DNA from: Promerops cafer
Taxonomy: Eukaryota > Chordata > Aves > Passeriformes > Nectariniidae
Length of the DNA: 64,000 bases
Assembly (NCBI GenBank): GCA_013398275.1
Contig: VZSE01008494.1
Location: 541,466 to 605,465 of the forward strand
Reading direction: 5' to 3'
Positions 37,192 to 50,798 of this stretch are shown here, piece by piece. The notes below the pieces were generated by a model, which made no database searches, had not been told where the DNA came from, and was given only the letters and a program-made list of their open reading frames with translations. The position numbers and the translations under genes were made by a program. Each line of letters begins with the position of its first letter. Positions within the stretch are counted from its first letter, which is position 1.

Positions 37192-40100
37192 CAGTGAGGG
37201 GATGTTACTGGGCTGCTACCAGAGCTTACTCCCTCCTAGCCAGAAAATGGCAACACTTGGCCTCTAAAAACAAAAAAGGTTCCAATTTAGCAAATACTTC
37301 GCATCCTTTGCAAAAAATAATCTACTCCAGCAAGATGCTAGGTAAAAACTTTCAAAGCCAGAACTGGGTTTTCAAAAGTCCTGTGTGTACACTCGTAAAA
37401 GCCCAATCTTTAAGAATTTGGCGAGCAATGTCCAAATCACTCCCAGTACCGCTAACTGTTTTCAAAAGTCCTACACTTAAGCAAGAAATGTGTGTGGGTT
37501 TTTCTCTGTGCTGTAAGTGTAAGTGCCTATTCTCTCCTGGGGACTTAATAAATGCTCTCAGAAAACCAGGAATGATTAAAGCCTCACCATTAGCTTCAAT
37601 GGGATAGAGGTTTTACTCCACATCTTACACTTATGTGCTTGGATATAGGTTTAGAAACCTAACTTTAATTTGCTTCTCTTGGAAATCTAACTTTAAAAAT
37701 TCAAAGCAACCAACAAGGCCTTGATGAGGAAAACAAAATTAGTAAGACTTGCGTAGCTATACAGCAATACAGACAGCTGAGCAGCTACTTGTAAGGAGTC
37801 AGCATGAAAGCCTGGAAGATGATTTGCTGGTTTAAGGCTTGCACTGTAATTTTGATTGACTCAGGATTAATTCTGCTCAAAACTGAATTGAAAACAAATG
37901 AATATTTGCATTCTTTGCACTACAGCCAACACCTAAAGCAAGGAGTACATTTGCTCAGCTCATCCTGAGTGTGGTATGGATGTAGCTCAAAGACCCCACT
38001 TGTGGTATCTCAGCAGCATGGGAAATAATCTGTTCTTTAATTTGTCCAGCAATGAAAAGCAGGGAAGTAAACAAAATCCTACTGATAAGAGAGATTCAGT
38101 CATGAAGTTTAGCTGATCCTCCAACTCCAGCCCCACGAATAATTCCCGTTGAAAGGGCCTGAATGCATTTTCTTTACATAGTTGCATCATTTTCTGAACC
38201 ATTCCTGGTAAGCTTTTCTCCACTATGTGCACTTTACATCCTTAGGGGAATATCCTTTCCTTGACGTTTTCCCCTGGAGCATCACCCCATCCTGAGCAAC
38301 CATGCTCAGCATGCCCACCCTTGATGTGACCAGGACAAAAGTCAGCTGTGGTACTCATGGGCAAGGGGCCACTGCAAAGAGCAAAAAAATCCATAGTGAG
38401 AGAGAATGAAAATCATGATGAAAAGGTGTGAAGCTTTTGCTTGAGAGACCCAAAAGAACTTTCCACAGAGAAAACTAGGGAAAAAAATTAAGCGGAGAAG
38501 AAAAAGAATGTAGGGCCAAGAACTTGCTGGCGGTGCTGTTCTCTAGAACTCTACTGGCCTTGTCAGACAAATTAAGATATTTCTGCTTACTACCTAGCTT
38601 TTCCCCCTGCTTTTTAAGGATTCTATTACAATAATAACCCTGCAATACCTTGCAGCACTCGCTCTCACATGCATGCACAGATTAGGTCTAACATAATGCA
38701 CTTCCCATTACTGAGAGAAGGTGTGAGTGCACCTGCTCCGCATTGCTTCAGGCAGACAATTGCCCTGTCCTAACCCCTTCTGCAGCCAACATGGCAAGCA
38801 ATTTATCACCATCATCTAACTTCATTCACTTCCCTGCTGAGTGACAGCCATCAAAAGTCTCATTACTGGCGTGCTACTAGGTGGCAAGGCAATCACATCA
38901 CCTAACAAGGTCTTAAAGAGGACAGAAACTTCCCAAATCCCATTACCTAGAGGCCCTCCCTCCCCCAAGATGAAGATTTGAGCATGTTTGTGCCACAGAC
39001 GTCAAATACATTTCTGACCCTTTTTAAACTTTCAACCTTGCCTCCAGGTGAATGAAGCAGGAGAGTCCTCCTGTAGATGCATGGATTTGCTTCGTGGAGT
39101 TTAAAACCATCAACAGCTGAATTTGCTGGATGTTTTCAAGGCAAATCCACTTACCTGACTAATAAGTAAACCTTCTGGGCAGGGAAAAGGCATTCAGGGA
39201 TTTGTCCTTGGTAACTCCAGCACAGTGCTAGGAGTGTATTTCTCTACAATGCAGGAGGATTATTTTCGTGTATTTGAGCCTATTACTGGAAGCAAAGACA
39301 AAACCCTTCCTATTCCATTAATTTCTGCAAGCGAAATGGCAAGGGACACTTGTGGCAATGGAAATTACAAAATTTGAAATAAGATTAATAATGAAAACAA
39401 TGACAATCAGCAGTCTGTAACTCGATGGCTCACATCATCAGGAAATGCTTCCAAGTCCGGTGAGGCAGTGGCGGCTGCCAGCCACAGCTAAGCACGAGTC
39501 ATTCCTGGTTCTGCTGCAGCCATGTCAGTCTGAAACACCACCTGCAGATTCCTCCTGACTTCTCTGTGGTAGGACCTGGAAGGCCTGTGCTTTTTAACAG
39601 CTGAACACCAGGTAGAGACAAGACAGAGACAACAAACCAAAGCAAACAAATTCAAGACATCAGTTTTTGGCCAGCTCCCATGAGTGCAATGCAGTGAGAA
39701 AGGCTGGCTTAGTCCCTTGAGCCTATGTAGTTCAGCTCCCAGTCTGAATGCCAATATTTGGGCCACCTCTGTATCACACCTGCATTGCTGAGTAGGTCAG
39801 ACCTCCTGGCCTTTAGTGTATGCTGCTCTACAGGACATCCCTGCCTTTGAGATAAATTCATTTACCTTTCAGGAGCAAGTACACATGCCTGCATCTCAAG
39901 GCAAGCTGCAGTTTGCATGCATCCTGCACATCTCCAAGCATCAGGACTCAGACCTACTGATGATTTTACTGACTATCACAGACTGGAGGCTCTTTTGATG
40001 CTGTTCACCATGGGAAGATGTGAGCAACTGTCCCCATGAACATGAGAACAGCGATTGCTCTCTGCCGTGGGCTGGAAAAACCGCCCCCTTTGGCACCAGA

Positions 40101-42714
40101 AATGTGCATCCTGGTATTTTTGGTATCCAAGGGAGAGCTGCTGAAGCATTTTCATGCAGGGACTATTTAAAAATACTTCTATTTTCTCTCTGCCTTTTTT
40201 TTTTTTTGAGTTTAGAATGGAGTAGTCCGGTGCGCTATGCTGACTCCACAAAACAAAAGCATCGCTTTCAAACTTGAGGACTCATAACACAGATTTATAT
40301 TAAGACAGACTCAGCTAGTCCACTGGAAGAGAAAAAAAAAAAACCAACAAAAAAACCCTCTGTTCTACTTTTTTTTCCAGTGTTTGTTTCACCTTCAGGA
40401 TTCCTCCCTTTGAAAGTCAGAACACCCACACAAATGCACAAGTGTACATACATGTATATATGCACATATTAAAAAATATGCAGGAGACACCACTCCTTTC
40501 CCATTCAAGATGTTAGTTACATCTTTCTCTATCTTGTGCTGGAAGAGGAAAAGGTTTTGTTTCCTGCTTTTTGTTCCTGGCTGTGGCACAACAAGAAACT
40601 CAGACTTACTATTTTTCATGATGCAATACTTGGAAAAAAGGACCTGCTTAGCACAGAAGGGCTTTCCATGTGTGGGAAAGGCAAGCATAAACTGCTAGAC
40701 TTTTATTAAATAGTTACTAGAACCCATGAGTTTATTTTGCCAAGACGAACAATGGGCACTGGGGGAACTTGGACACACTCCAGTTACTCATCATCTGGAT
40801 TCCTTTAGCAGTCTGATGCACCTATAATGATTCTTGCTAAAAACTTTTCACTGGAAATTATTTTTTTCTGAATGATCTTTCCTCTAAGAATTGCTAGATA
40901 ATGTTAATTATCTAAAATAATTTCCACTTCTTGTCCAAAGCTCAGGTATTTTCCTTCTCCAAAAGGTTATCTTAGTCAAAATTATGAGAAGAATTTTAAA
41001 AGGCTCAAATTCCATTCAGAAAGATTCACGGAAAACACTTAGTAGTTGCTGTAATAACTATGTCCACAGCATTAAGTCGTGTTGATGATTCATGTATGTC
41101 ATATACCCTCAAAACATTTAGTTACATTCTTCCCATACAGCACCATGGCTGCCTCTTTAGGCTAATTTACAGCAGCATCTGGGACTTTTGGTCAAAATTC
41201 CTCTGGGGAACAGATCAGAAGGGAGAATGGGACAAGGGCTGAAACAAAGCCAGATCATAAGAACAGCTTACAAAGCATAAATTAGCCTTTTTTGTTCACA
41301 AAAAACCACAACATCCTCCAACTGACTCTGCTACAACTGGCCATAAAACTGCAGCAGATACCAGGGCAAATTAATGATTCTTTTTTTTTTGTGCAAGGCT
41401 GCTAATGAAGTTCACTCCCTTTGTTAGCCAAGGTGATCTAAACTGAAACCGGTAGATCTTTCTCCCTTAGTCCAGAGAGGTTTCCTGCCAGCTGGGGCTG
41501 CAGACATGGCCAAGAGCACAGAATGTACCACAGTAGAGTTACCCACCAGGTCTTGACCTCAGGCCTGAAATCCCTCTCTTCTACCAACCGTTCTAAATCC
41601 ACAGCACACCTGCAGAGCACCGCTGCACAATACCTGTTTTTCAACCAGGTATCTGTATTTAGATCTCCATCTCCTTGCTTAGTTAGGAAACATTATTCAG
41701 AGGTCATATCTTAAATATATACTAGATAGCTTCATAGACACACACACATACCTAAACACACATCCAGCCACAGCCCAAATGTGCTGGGATATTTTTGTTG
41801 GGGTTTTTTTGTGGACTGTTTTGGTGGGGTTTTTTCAAGGATATTCAAAGTTCAGCTTCTGCCAATTTGGTTTTTTATCTCCTCTTTTTTTAAAGCCAAA
41901 CTGCATTTCAACTACAGATCATCTCTACAGGAGTCAGTTCTTATTATCACTGGACTTCTTAATTAATGTTCACCCTGTCTTTTTCTGTTGCTATATTGAA
42001 TTTGAGTGCATATGGCTTAATAGACACACCAGATGCTGCTTCCCTAGGTTGTTTAGGAGCTAATGCTTCATCATTTGAAGGTTTCTAAAAAAAAAAAGAG
42101 AGCTCATTATTTAGTAGATTAGCCATTAGTTCAGAAGAGGAGACAACCTGGAGGAACTACCTTGCCTGGCTGGACACTGAAGTCCAGACCTTAGGAGGGG
42201 CTGTACTGCTGCTTCACTGGAGAAGGAAGTGGGCAGCCTGGGCACCTTCCTTTTTTCAAAGCCTACTGACAGTGAAATAATGTCTTCCAGAAATAGCATC
42301 ATTTCCTCCCCTTCCTTCTCCAACCAAGCAAGGGCTGAACCCAATGGACTCTTGACTTTTTCCAAGGCTGGAGACTTTTTCTGCTCCAGTCATTTACTTC
42401 CCATTTCGCCCTTCCTTATGGTTTAGAAGGTGAACAGACATATAAAACCACTGCCTTTAACAGCTGCCTTGCCACCCACAGAGACACCAGCAGTCAGCTG
42501 GCAGTGACATCTCAGACTCAGGCATGTGACAGATTGAATCACTGAGTATGGTGATACCTATCCTCAACTCTCCTCCCCCCTGACCCACACAGGTCAGGTA
42601 GAAATGTAAGCAATTCTTGCTCTCTATTGCTGATAATCCCAGAAATATCTCCCATGTGTCACTTTAATTGTATGAGGTCACATGTATTTGTTTAGGAAGT
42701 GTTCTGGCAGGAGT

Positions 42715-42747
42715 CCAAATATCTCTTTCTGCATGAGAGATATTTGG
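42715..42747. repeat. Perfect 12-bp inverted repeat (hairpin)
   Basis: CCAAATATCTCT at 42715-42726 and its exact reverse complement AGAGATATTTGG at 42736-42747 flank a 9-base loop. It is too short for a typical miRNA precursor, since pairing does not extend outward at the first flanking base. Function unknown. Confidence 0.85.
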
Positions 42748-43093
42748 TGAGAGACATGGGTGATGCAGTAAACCACGTGAATGAAAGGTAGAAGTTTATA
42801 AAATGTTTTATAAACCAGAGTTACATTGGTAAATAAATATTGCGCAATCCAGGCACCAGAAAAAAGCTTGCAGTACATGCTGGTGGATATGGTTTTAAGT
42901 ATGCAGTCAGACAACATACTTATTGAAACAACAACAGCCTTTGCAGCATCTTTAGGCTGAGACAACTCTAAACAATTTTCATGTTTAAGAAGATAAATAT
43001 GGAGGATCTGACAAATCTACATCCAATGTTGTCATAGATTACAATGACAATACAGCCTCGTTGCAAATATTATCAATAACCTTGTATTGGGTT

Positions 43094-43154
43094 AGAAAAA
43101 AAAAAGAGAAAAAAAGAAAAGGAGCAAATGAACCTGAAAGGTCCCCCCCCCCCC
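43094..43154 (+). repeat. Purine-only tract followed by a 12-base poly-C run
   Basis: Positions 43094-43124 contain only A and G (mostly A), and 43143-43154 is twelve consecutive C. This is simple sequence with no gene signal. Confidence 0.88.
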
Positions 43155-46100
43155 AAACCCATAGTGACCCCAAAAATCCCAGCCATGGCCCAATGCCTTG
43201 CCACATCATGGCTGCTGATGGTCCTAATATCAGAAGCTGCTCAGACTGCTCCCCAAAAGGAGAGCGCTTTTCTCTGTCTCTCCGCATCTCTTTAGAAAGC
43301 CTCAGCATGCCTGGAGGAGCTGGTAGGGATGGGCTGCAAAGACACACTGTGGGACTGCTTTATTTTTCCCATTACAAACAGGTGATACGGCCCCCAACAG
43401 CAGAGGCCTAAGTTCTGCACATGCAAAATTTCTCTGTAAAAATCTTGTCCTTTGGGCATGCTGGCAGCAGTTCATAATTATGAATTCACGGCTCACAATT
43501 ATGGTTCATAATTCTTCCAAAATGGAGAGGCTGGTGATACAGGAATCTACAGAAAGAGTTGAATCAGCATTTCCCTTGATTTCCCTTCATTTCACAAGGA
43601 GTCTCCATATGGAGAAAGTCTAAACTTCAGCTTTTTGTTTCCAAATGAGTTTAAACCATACCTCCAGTTTATTTGGAGCAGGTGGTGCAATAAAATGCTA
43701 AAATGAGTTTATGGACAGGATTGTATGACTTAGTGCTTCTGGCAGACAAGGACTAGCATGAGAACAGTGGAAGTCCTCTCTGCTCTTCAGTCCTAAGCTT
43801 TTTAAGCTTTCTTGCTCAAACCAGAAGAGAAATACTAACTCATAACCTTTAGGCCAAGCCAGCCATCTCCTGGCCCTTGCTGCCAGGCTCTGCAGCCAAG
43901 GCAGAAGCCTGTGCTGGAGCATTTGTTCACTCCCACCCAGCAAGCTAGGGTTTCACTCATCCAAATGCTCACCGCCTGCATCAGGCAGCCCATGGCACAA
44001 ATGGGTTGTCCTTAAAAGACCAGAGCTCATTACTCCACATGAGCATGCCAGGCTCCAGTCTCTCTCTGGAGAGTGTTAAATATAAGCTGCTTTAGACTTC
44101 AGCTTCTGGAAACATGACATGCTGACAAAAACATGAGGAGAGACAAGAAATTTGTGCAAAACCAGCTTATTGCAGCCCAGCCAACCCCCAACACATTTTG
44201 CCTCTCCAGTGCTATCACACAGGAATCTTCACCTTTAAAAGATGAGAGTTAAAACCAGCTAAGAGAAAAGGACATACAGAACCTTGAGGCTTACAATGGT
44301 AGAAATACAGAGGGGAGAAAACATAATGACAAAGTCTTCACAAAACATACACTGGTCCTGAAGAGGTCCCCAAGTGTGCTTCACACAGGCCAGGACAAGC
44401 CCTTCAAGGGCAGGTTATAAATATGCTTTCAAAAAGATAAGACTTAACATTCCCACCTCCAACTCAAGAGCAACTGGGGTAATTTCCCAAGCCTCACTAA
44501 TGCCAGCTGATTAAGAGCCACAACCCTAACTAACAGCTACCTAGAGCTTGATCCCTGCAGCCTCATTTAGGTGCTCAAATGACCTCAGCTGCAAAGGTGC
44601 TGGTACTGCATCAGCCAGGATGAGGCATCATCTCAGGCCTCCTGTACTCACAGAATGGACCACTGTAATCAGAACTTCTGGGCACCTGCCTAACATTGAT
44701 GGCAATTTCTGCCCAGAACCTTTTAGAAACAGCCCATCAACCAACAGCAGAGTGGCAGCTTGTCCCAAGCTGCCTCAATCCAAGTTCAGGCATTCCCTGG
44801 AGCCACAGGAGGTGAGAACATCTCATGCTGGAGACAACTCTCCTTCCAGGCGTGTTTCTCTGAAGGGTTGTCATGAGCTCTGCCAAGCTCCTGCAGTCCC
44901 AGCAAAGCCTCCCGCTGCTGCAGCACCTTGGCTGCCTGGCCATCTCTAGTGGGGTGGGTCTGTCACTGCACAGGTGCTTGGGATGGCCCCTGTGCATTTG
45001 CTGCGTAAGATGGCAAGTGCCACCTCTGCTGCCAGAGAAGGGAGGTCTGACAACACAGTTTTACAGGGGGCATTGGAGCCCTCGCTACATCCAGTGCGTG
45101 GTATGAGTGCTTCATTGTGCTGGAAGGCTGGCTGATGATTTATAGAAGACATGCAGTGGCCTTTGGCTCATTTAATATCTGGTTAGATAATAGTCAGCCT
45201 TTGATGTACAAACTCATTCAACAGATTATTCCTCCAAGGTGTCTTTCTACCTCTAGTGCAAATCAGCGCAGAGATAATGTCAGAAACATGAACATACGCT
45301 TCCTCTCAATCTGCTCCTTCAACACTTCCTGATACACATCACCTCACAGCTCCCATCCCTGGGACACGTATGGATAGTGCCTCATGTACTGCATCGGCAA
45401 GGTATTTTCAGAGAACAAAGCTGTGCACAGGCATAATTCAGGGGAGGGGGGCATGCACCCGTGCATGAGCAGGAGAAGCATGTGTGTCCAAGAAGCAAAA
45501 GCAGAACAGCACTTAGAACAAGAAAAAATACATCATCTTTTAAGTGCAGCCACCTAATCTTTTTTCTTTCAGGTCTGTAAGGCACAAGATCACATTGATA
45601 ACACCATCTTATCAAGTCACCAACCAACACTATGTGGTGTTGTTGCTATTTTTTTTTATTCTCAGAGAAAAAAAAAAAATCTCTTTAATGAAGCTGTTCA
45701 GCCTTAGGTTTGAACAGCAAAAGCAGGAGCCGACCTCATCAGTGTTTAAGAGTTACAGGGGCTGAGAGTGTTTTCTCACTGAGCATCAATTCCAGCTCTT
45801 TGAACCAATTGCCACAGATTCCAGGAGCTTGCCCACACTACAATTTTCACACTTAGCAACTGTAAAATTGTTAAAGCGATATCTTTCCACACGGTTGCTC
45901 TGTTATTAGTGCTTAGTTTGGCATGCCACCTTAGTTACGGGCTTTAAATGCCACTTTCCGGGGTAACCTTGGCCATGAAATCGGAAAATCAGATCATTTT
46001 CTGGTCTGTTTTTTTCTTTTTCTCTGGATGAGATTAGATTTTGCTACGCCTGACTGACAAATCTCATTTGGGATTCCAGAGGAGGCTGAAGCCCTGACCT

Positions 46101-47744
46101 CCTTAAGAAGGAGGAGGCAAAGATGTCTCAAGCTATGATAAGAAAGAAAGAGCTAATTTCAACACATCACCTAACAGGCAATTAGTAACTAATTTGCACT
46201 GAGAGACAAACATGCTTGCAAAATATGTTCAGAGAGTGCTTCCCTGTCAAGTCAGGCTGCTTGGTTTTATTTCTCTAAAACGATGCTAAAACATAGGAGG
46301 TTTTCTTCTTTCTCTGTGTTATCTACATCTGTTATATTTATCTCAGGAAAGCAGAACTATGGGAATAAGGGGTTTTCTTTAAATATTTTAACTAAATGCA
46401 ATGAAGAAGCAGCCCACAACAGCGTTTTTAAGAATTATTTTTTAACCATGTTTAAGTGATTATTTGACCTTTCTGTAGCTATAATCTTTTGACAGCTCAT
46501 TATGTTCCAAGCATGTTATCTGTACTAGATGCAGTGTTACTTAAAAAGGATGACAAACTGCACATCAACCATAATGAACAACAGACAAATGTCAAAAAAT
46601 TTCATTTCTAGTGTTTAGTCATGCTCCCATTGAAAGTTAACATCACATTAAATACTATTATGGAATATCATTCAAAATGACAGGGCAGAAGCTCAGCTGC
46701 TCCATCAAGTAATATACTTTAAACTGCAGGACTTCAATGGTTGGTCCACAGAGCTGTAATAATTGATGATATGCAGGACCACCCACTGACACCCTGAGAC
46801 TTACTGCTGATTAACTAGGAATAAAAAACCATATCAATTCAGCAGAGATGCCCTGTACTAAGATTTTCATTCTGGTTATTATTCTTAACATCCCCAAAGA
46901 AAAAAGAAATCAATCAATATGCAGAGGCTGAAAATACTATAGATTAGAAGGATTAAAATACAAGGCATTACGGAGAGATTGTAATCTTTGCCAGAAGTTA
47001 TTCTGAAAGCCACATCTTCAACTAGAAAGGCTGTAGTGAAATTCAAGTACTCCCAAGAAGCACGGGCTCACAGGGTTTACCTCCCCTCCGGAAAACTTCC
47101 TGGGACTCCATTCAAACTTTAGTGCAAGCTGAGGAACCAAACCATTGGAAAACTTACACATATGGACTTATTTTAGAGCTATAGCCCCAAGAAGGCTTCT
47201 TCCCTAAGTAGCACTTCCAGCTCTTTGAACTAACTTTCACAGAAAGCTGTTTAAGACAGGTTTGCAGAGCTGGGAAAAAGGGATGGTCTGTCCCAGAGAG
47301 CAATTCAGAGAGGGGAGGCTTTTCTAAGCAAGAATTAGTTTGCAGTGGGAACCACCCCTCCAATCACACCTTCAAAACCCCCACAAAGCTGACATGCCAA
47401 TGTCACCACAGGAATGCCTGTTTTGTGCCTTTGCAACCTTGCTGACAGTTCGAGGCTGCTAAACTTTTCCACTGGTGGCAATTATCCCCAGGCACTTGAG
47501 GCAGGGTAAATGAGGCACACTGACAAGTGACAGTAATTGATTTTTCAGCATGCATTTTTTATATTTAGACAGGGAGTGCCAAGCTAATGAAATGAACTAC
47601 TAAAGTACAAAAGTGGATTACAGCATGTCAAACAGTCTGTGAAAAGCACCCATCTCAATGTCCTTCAGTCTTTCACTGCCACCCTGCCTTGCAACTACTG
47701 CTTGACTTTGACTTCAGTGGTCTTTACCAAAGCAGGCACACAGG

Positions 47745-47782
47745 CAAGAGTTCCTTCAAACACAGCCAAGAGTTCCTTCAAA
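47745..47782 (+). repeat. Spaced direct repeat, 22-bp period
   Basis: CAAGAGTTCCTTCAAA occurs at 47745-47760 and again at 47767-47782, separated by CACAGC. It looks like a small slippage duplication. Confidence 0.85.
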
Positions 47783-50700
47783 TCCAGTCAATCAGGCCAG
47801 GACCACCCACTGCTGACAAGGTGACTATAAGGAGCCCCAAGGAACACGGAGCATCAGTTCTGGAAAAACCCTGATGAGGCAAAACCTCACAAACACATTA
47901 CAGACAGACAAGAAAAAGACTTCCTCAGCCATGACCTGCCAATAAATGGCAGACACCACAACAACCATCAGAAACCCCCTCCAAAATCTTGAGCAATAGT
48001 TCTGAGTTCAATAAATAAGCCAATGCTACTTAAAAGCCTGAAATCTCTTTTAGTGGTTACTGCACAAAATGTGACTTGGGGATTAAGGCTTAAAGGCCTC
48101 CTGTCAAAAATCTCTGCAAGTGTCACTAAATGCAGATATGTGAGTAATAATACTGTGTAGTCTTTATTGTCACTACCAAATCTCCTTGAATTCTGTGCTC
48201 AAGGATCACATCACAACTCACAAAGACACAGGAATTTGGAGACTTATTTCACATCAACCCTGTCCAGCTCACAAATGCTCTATGTAATGCAAAACTGCAA
48301 CAATTTACTTTCTCATTAGACATTCACAGCCTTCCCTCAGACAAAAACCAGCCACACCATGCTCCAAGCCCATCCCAATGTTGATGTTCAAGCTGGGATA
48401 CAGCTTGGCTTCCCCACCTATATCACAGATTGGCACCTGTTTGGACAAAATATGAGCTAGCAGTTTCATATGCACACCTCGCACAGAGGACATCCTTTAT
48501 GGAATATTATTTATGGGCAAGGAACGAGGCAGGGCAGTTTGTGAACCTTGTCCAGCCAACACTCCACTCTCCCAGATTTGCAGCAGGAGGCCAGGAGACT
48601 AAATTCCTCAGGCATTTGTTTCTTAAAAAGTAAAAGGTTTATTCGACTATTATCCCAGTTAACAAACAGGATAAAGGATTTCCATAGTGAAGATAAATGT
48701 CAGTAAATTTCATCAGTCCCAGCTATTTTGCTGCTTAAAGGACAATCACATGATTCAGACTCTTCTTCCAGGAAGAAGAATCCTTTCCAAGCCTGGTGCT
48801 CATCCCACATTTTTTTGATTTGTCTCCCCCTGACTGACTCAACCTACCTGCTTCCCGTGTGATTGAATATTAATAGCATGAAATCTCATATTTAATGTGA
48901 CAAAGTTCTTTATCTGTTGGCAGTCTTGTATTTGATCTTCATCTCTTCTGCTTATCCTATGTTTTTGTTATGAATAAAATAAAAATTAAAACGAGTAAGG
49001 TAATAAAATGAAATGAGATCATATAATGAATATCTTGGGCATTGCACATAGAAGGAAATTAGAAGGAGTTCTATAAAGCTGCATTTTTATTCAACAGGAT
49101 ATTAACACACACATGTGTCTTCAAGACCTAAATCAGAGCATCTTTTTATCACTTTCAGTGACACAGGGGACTTGCAGGAGAAAGAGGATGTGGACAGTGT
49201 TGTAAATAAACTGTTCAGCAATGGAAAATACAAACAGGTAATAAATACCAATTTGATAAAGCCCAAGTTTCTGCCTGTTCTCAGATCAGACATGGAAATC
49301 AAAGAAATCTTACTCTGGTATGGGGAGATGTTAATTCCTATTGTAATGCAGCAAGAGAAGTGTTGGGAGCAACTCTTACAGCATGGAAAGAAAGTGATTT
49401 TGTCACCATGGGGTTTGCTTTTAATCAAGAACTTTGCTCTATATTTTTGTGACAGAATTTCTGCTAAAAAAAAGATTCAGTATTTCTATCATGTGGAGGC
49501 TGAATTGCAAAGCAGAGATCTGCACAAAGCACTACTATGTACAAAATGAATTGGTTTGAGCTCATCTTTCCCTCTTAGATCTAGAAAATGCTACAGTTGA
49601 GGGGAAAATTGATTTAAAGTTGAGATGACTTCTCTTTGCTCATAGCTTTACACTGTCTTGGAGAACAGAGACATGAGGAAGACCCTGTCCTTCAGGTCCT
49701 CCTCCACAATGCAGGCACTCTTCCTCTTGGGATCTACAATGTCCTTTTGCTCATTTGTGGCATCTCAAGGGATTCATCACAAGCAGAGCTGTATTCCTTC
49801 TCCTTTGCTTACTTTTGTTTCTACAGAAACATTCCAGATATTTTTCTTCAAATCTCCCTGCTTCTGTGAGAAATGCCACAACTCAGTCAAGGCTTTATGC
49901 TTTCAAAACCAACCCTCACAGTTATTAGTCTTGCAGCAAAGAGGGGAGTTAGTCATATTGCTCTCCACCATTCATGTAAATGAATCCAATGGATAATAAA
50001 TGGTATTTTCTTATACTAAAGATCTTTGTAAAAATTTTGGAATCTGTAAGGCTCTGAATTGTTCCAATCCATCACGCCTGGGGCTTTCAGGGCCAAGAGG
50101 TGATCCTTCTCTCAGTTGCTACTTAATAAGAACTTCAGGTTTTGGAAGCCAATTACAATACTACTCACCATGGTCCCAGTATCTTTACCTTCAAAGGGAC
50201 TCTATAAAAAATGAACCAAGTAACTTGCACTTAACCTTTTTATCTACTGAACTTTTTATTTTAAAAGCTAATAAAACTAAACCTATGTGCTGCCTGTAGT
50301 ACAGCCCTGTATTTTCTTAGCATAATAAACAGCCTATTTTACAAGCTACATAATTTATGTATATGGTAAACCCAGCAGAGAAAACTTACCATGATTAATA
50401 AGTTTAACATTTTTACTTAGGTCACGTAGTCACTTTCCAAAGACATCAATAAAATGTTTTAGAGTTAAATAACAAATCAGTCACTGACAAGATAAATCAC
50501 TGTAATGGGCAACTACTTTCCAATTACACTTTATTTCTACAGAAGTCATTTTGGGGAAACAGCATTAATTGCCATTTGGAATTGATAGGGCATTACCACC
50601 AGGCAGGGAGAGAGGCATCTCAGTTCAAAACTGTAAATGTCCTGTGTGATGCCAGCACGATACTTAAGTTGAAAATAAATCACAAGCAGCGTGAAGATAG

Positions 50701-50783
50701 CAGAAATAATAGTTCCCCCACTCCCCATAACAGATGACCTAAATAAATGAGAAACAATTCCGTAAAAGGTAAAATGCTTCATC

Positions 50784-50798
50784 TTTTTTTTTTTTTTT
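50784..50798 (+). repeat. Poly-T tract, 15 bases
   Basis: A run of 15 T follows CTTCATC. No retroposon body is recognisable beside it. Confidence 0.82.

Noticed and set aside
49115..50299. Run of consecutive plus-strand frames suggesting a decayed retroelement or retrocopy
   Set aside because: The frames share no recognisable domains, no poly-A tail or LTR-like ends are visible, and no single protein family links them. Only the exon-like island is kept as a weak finding.
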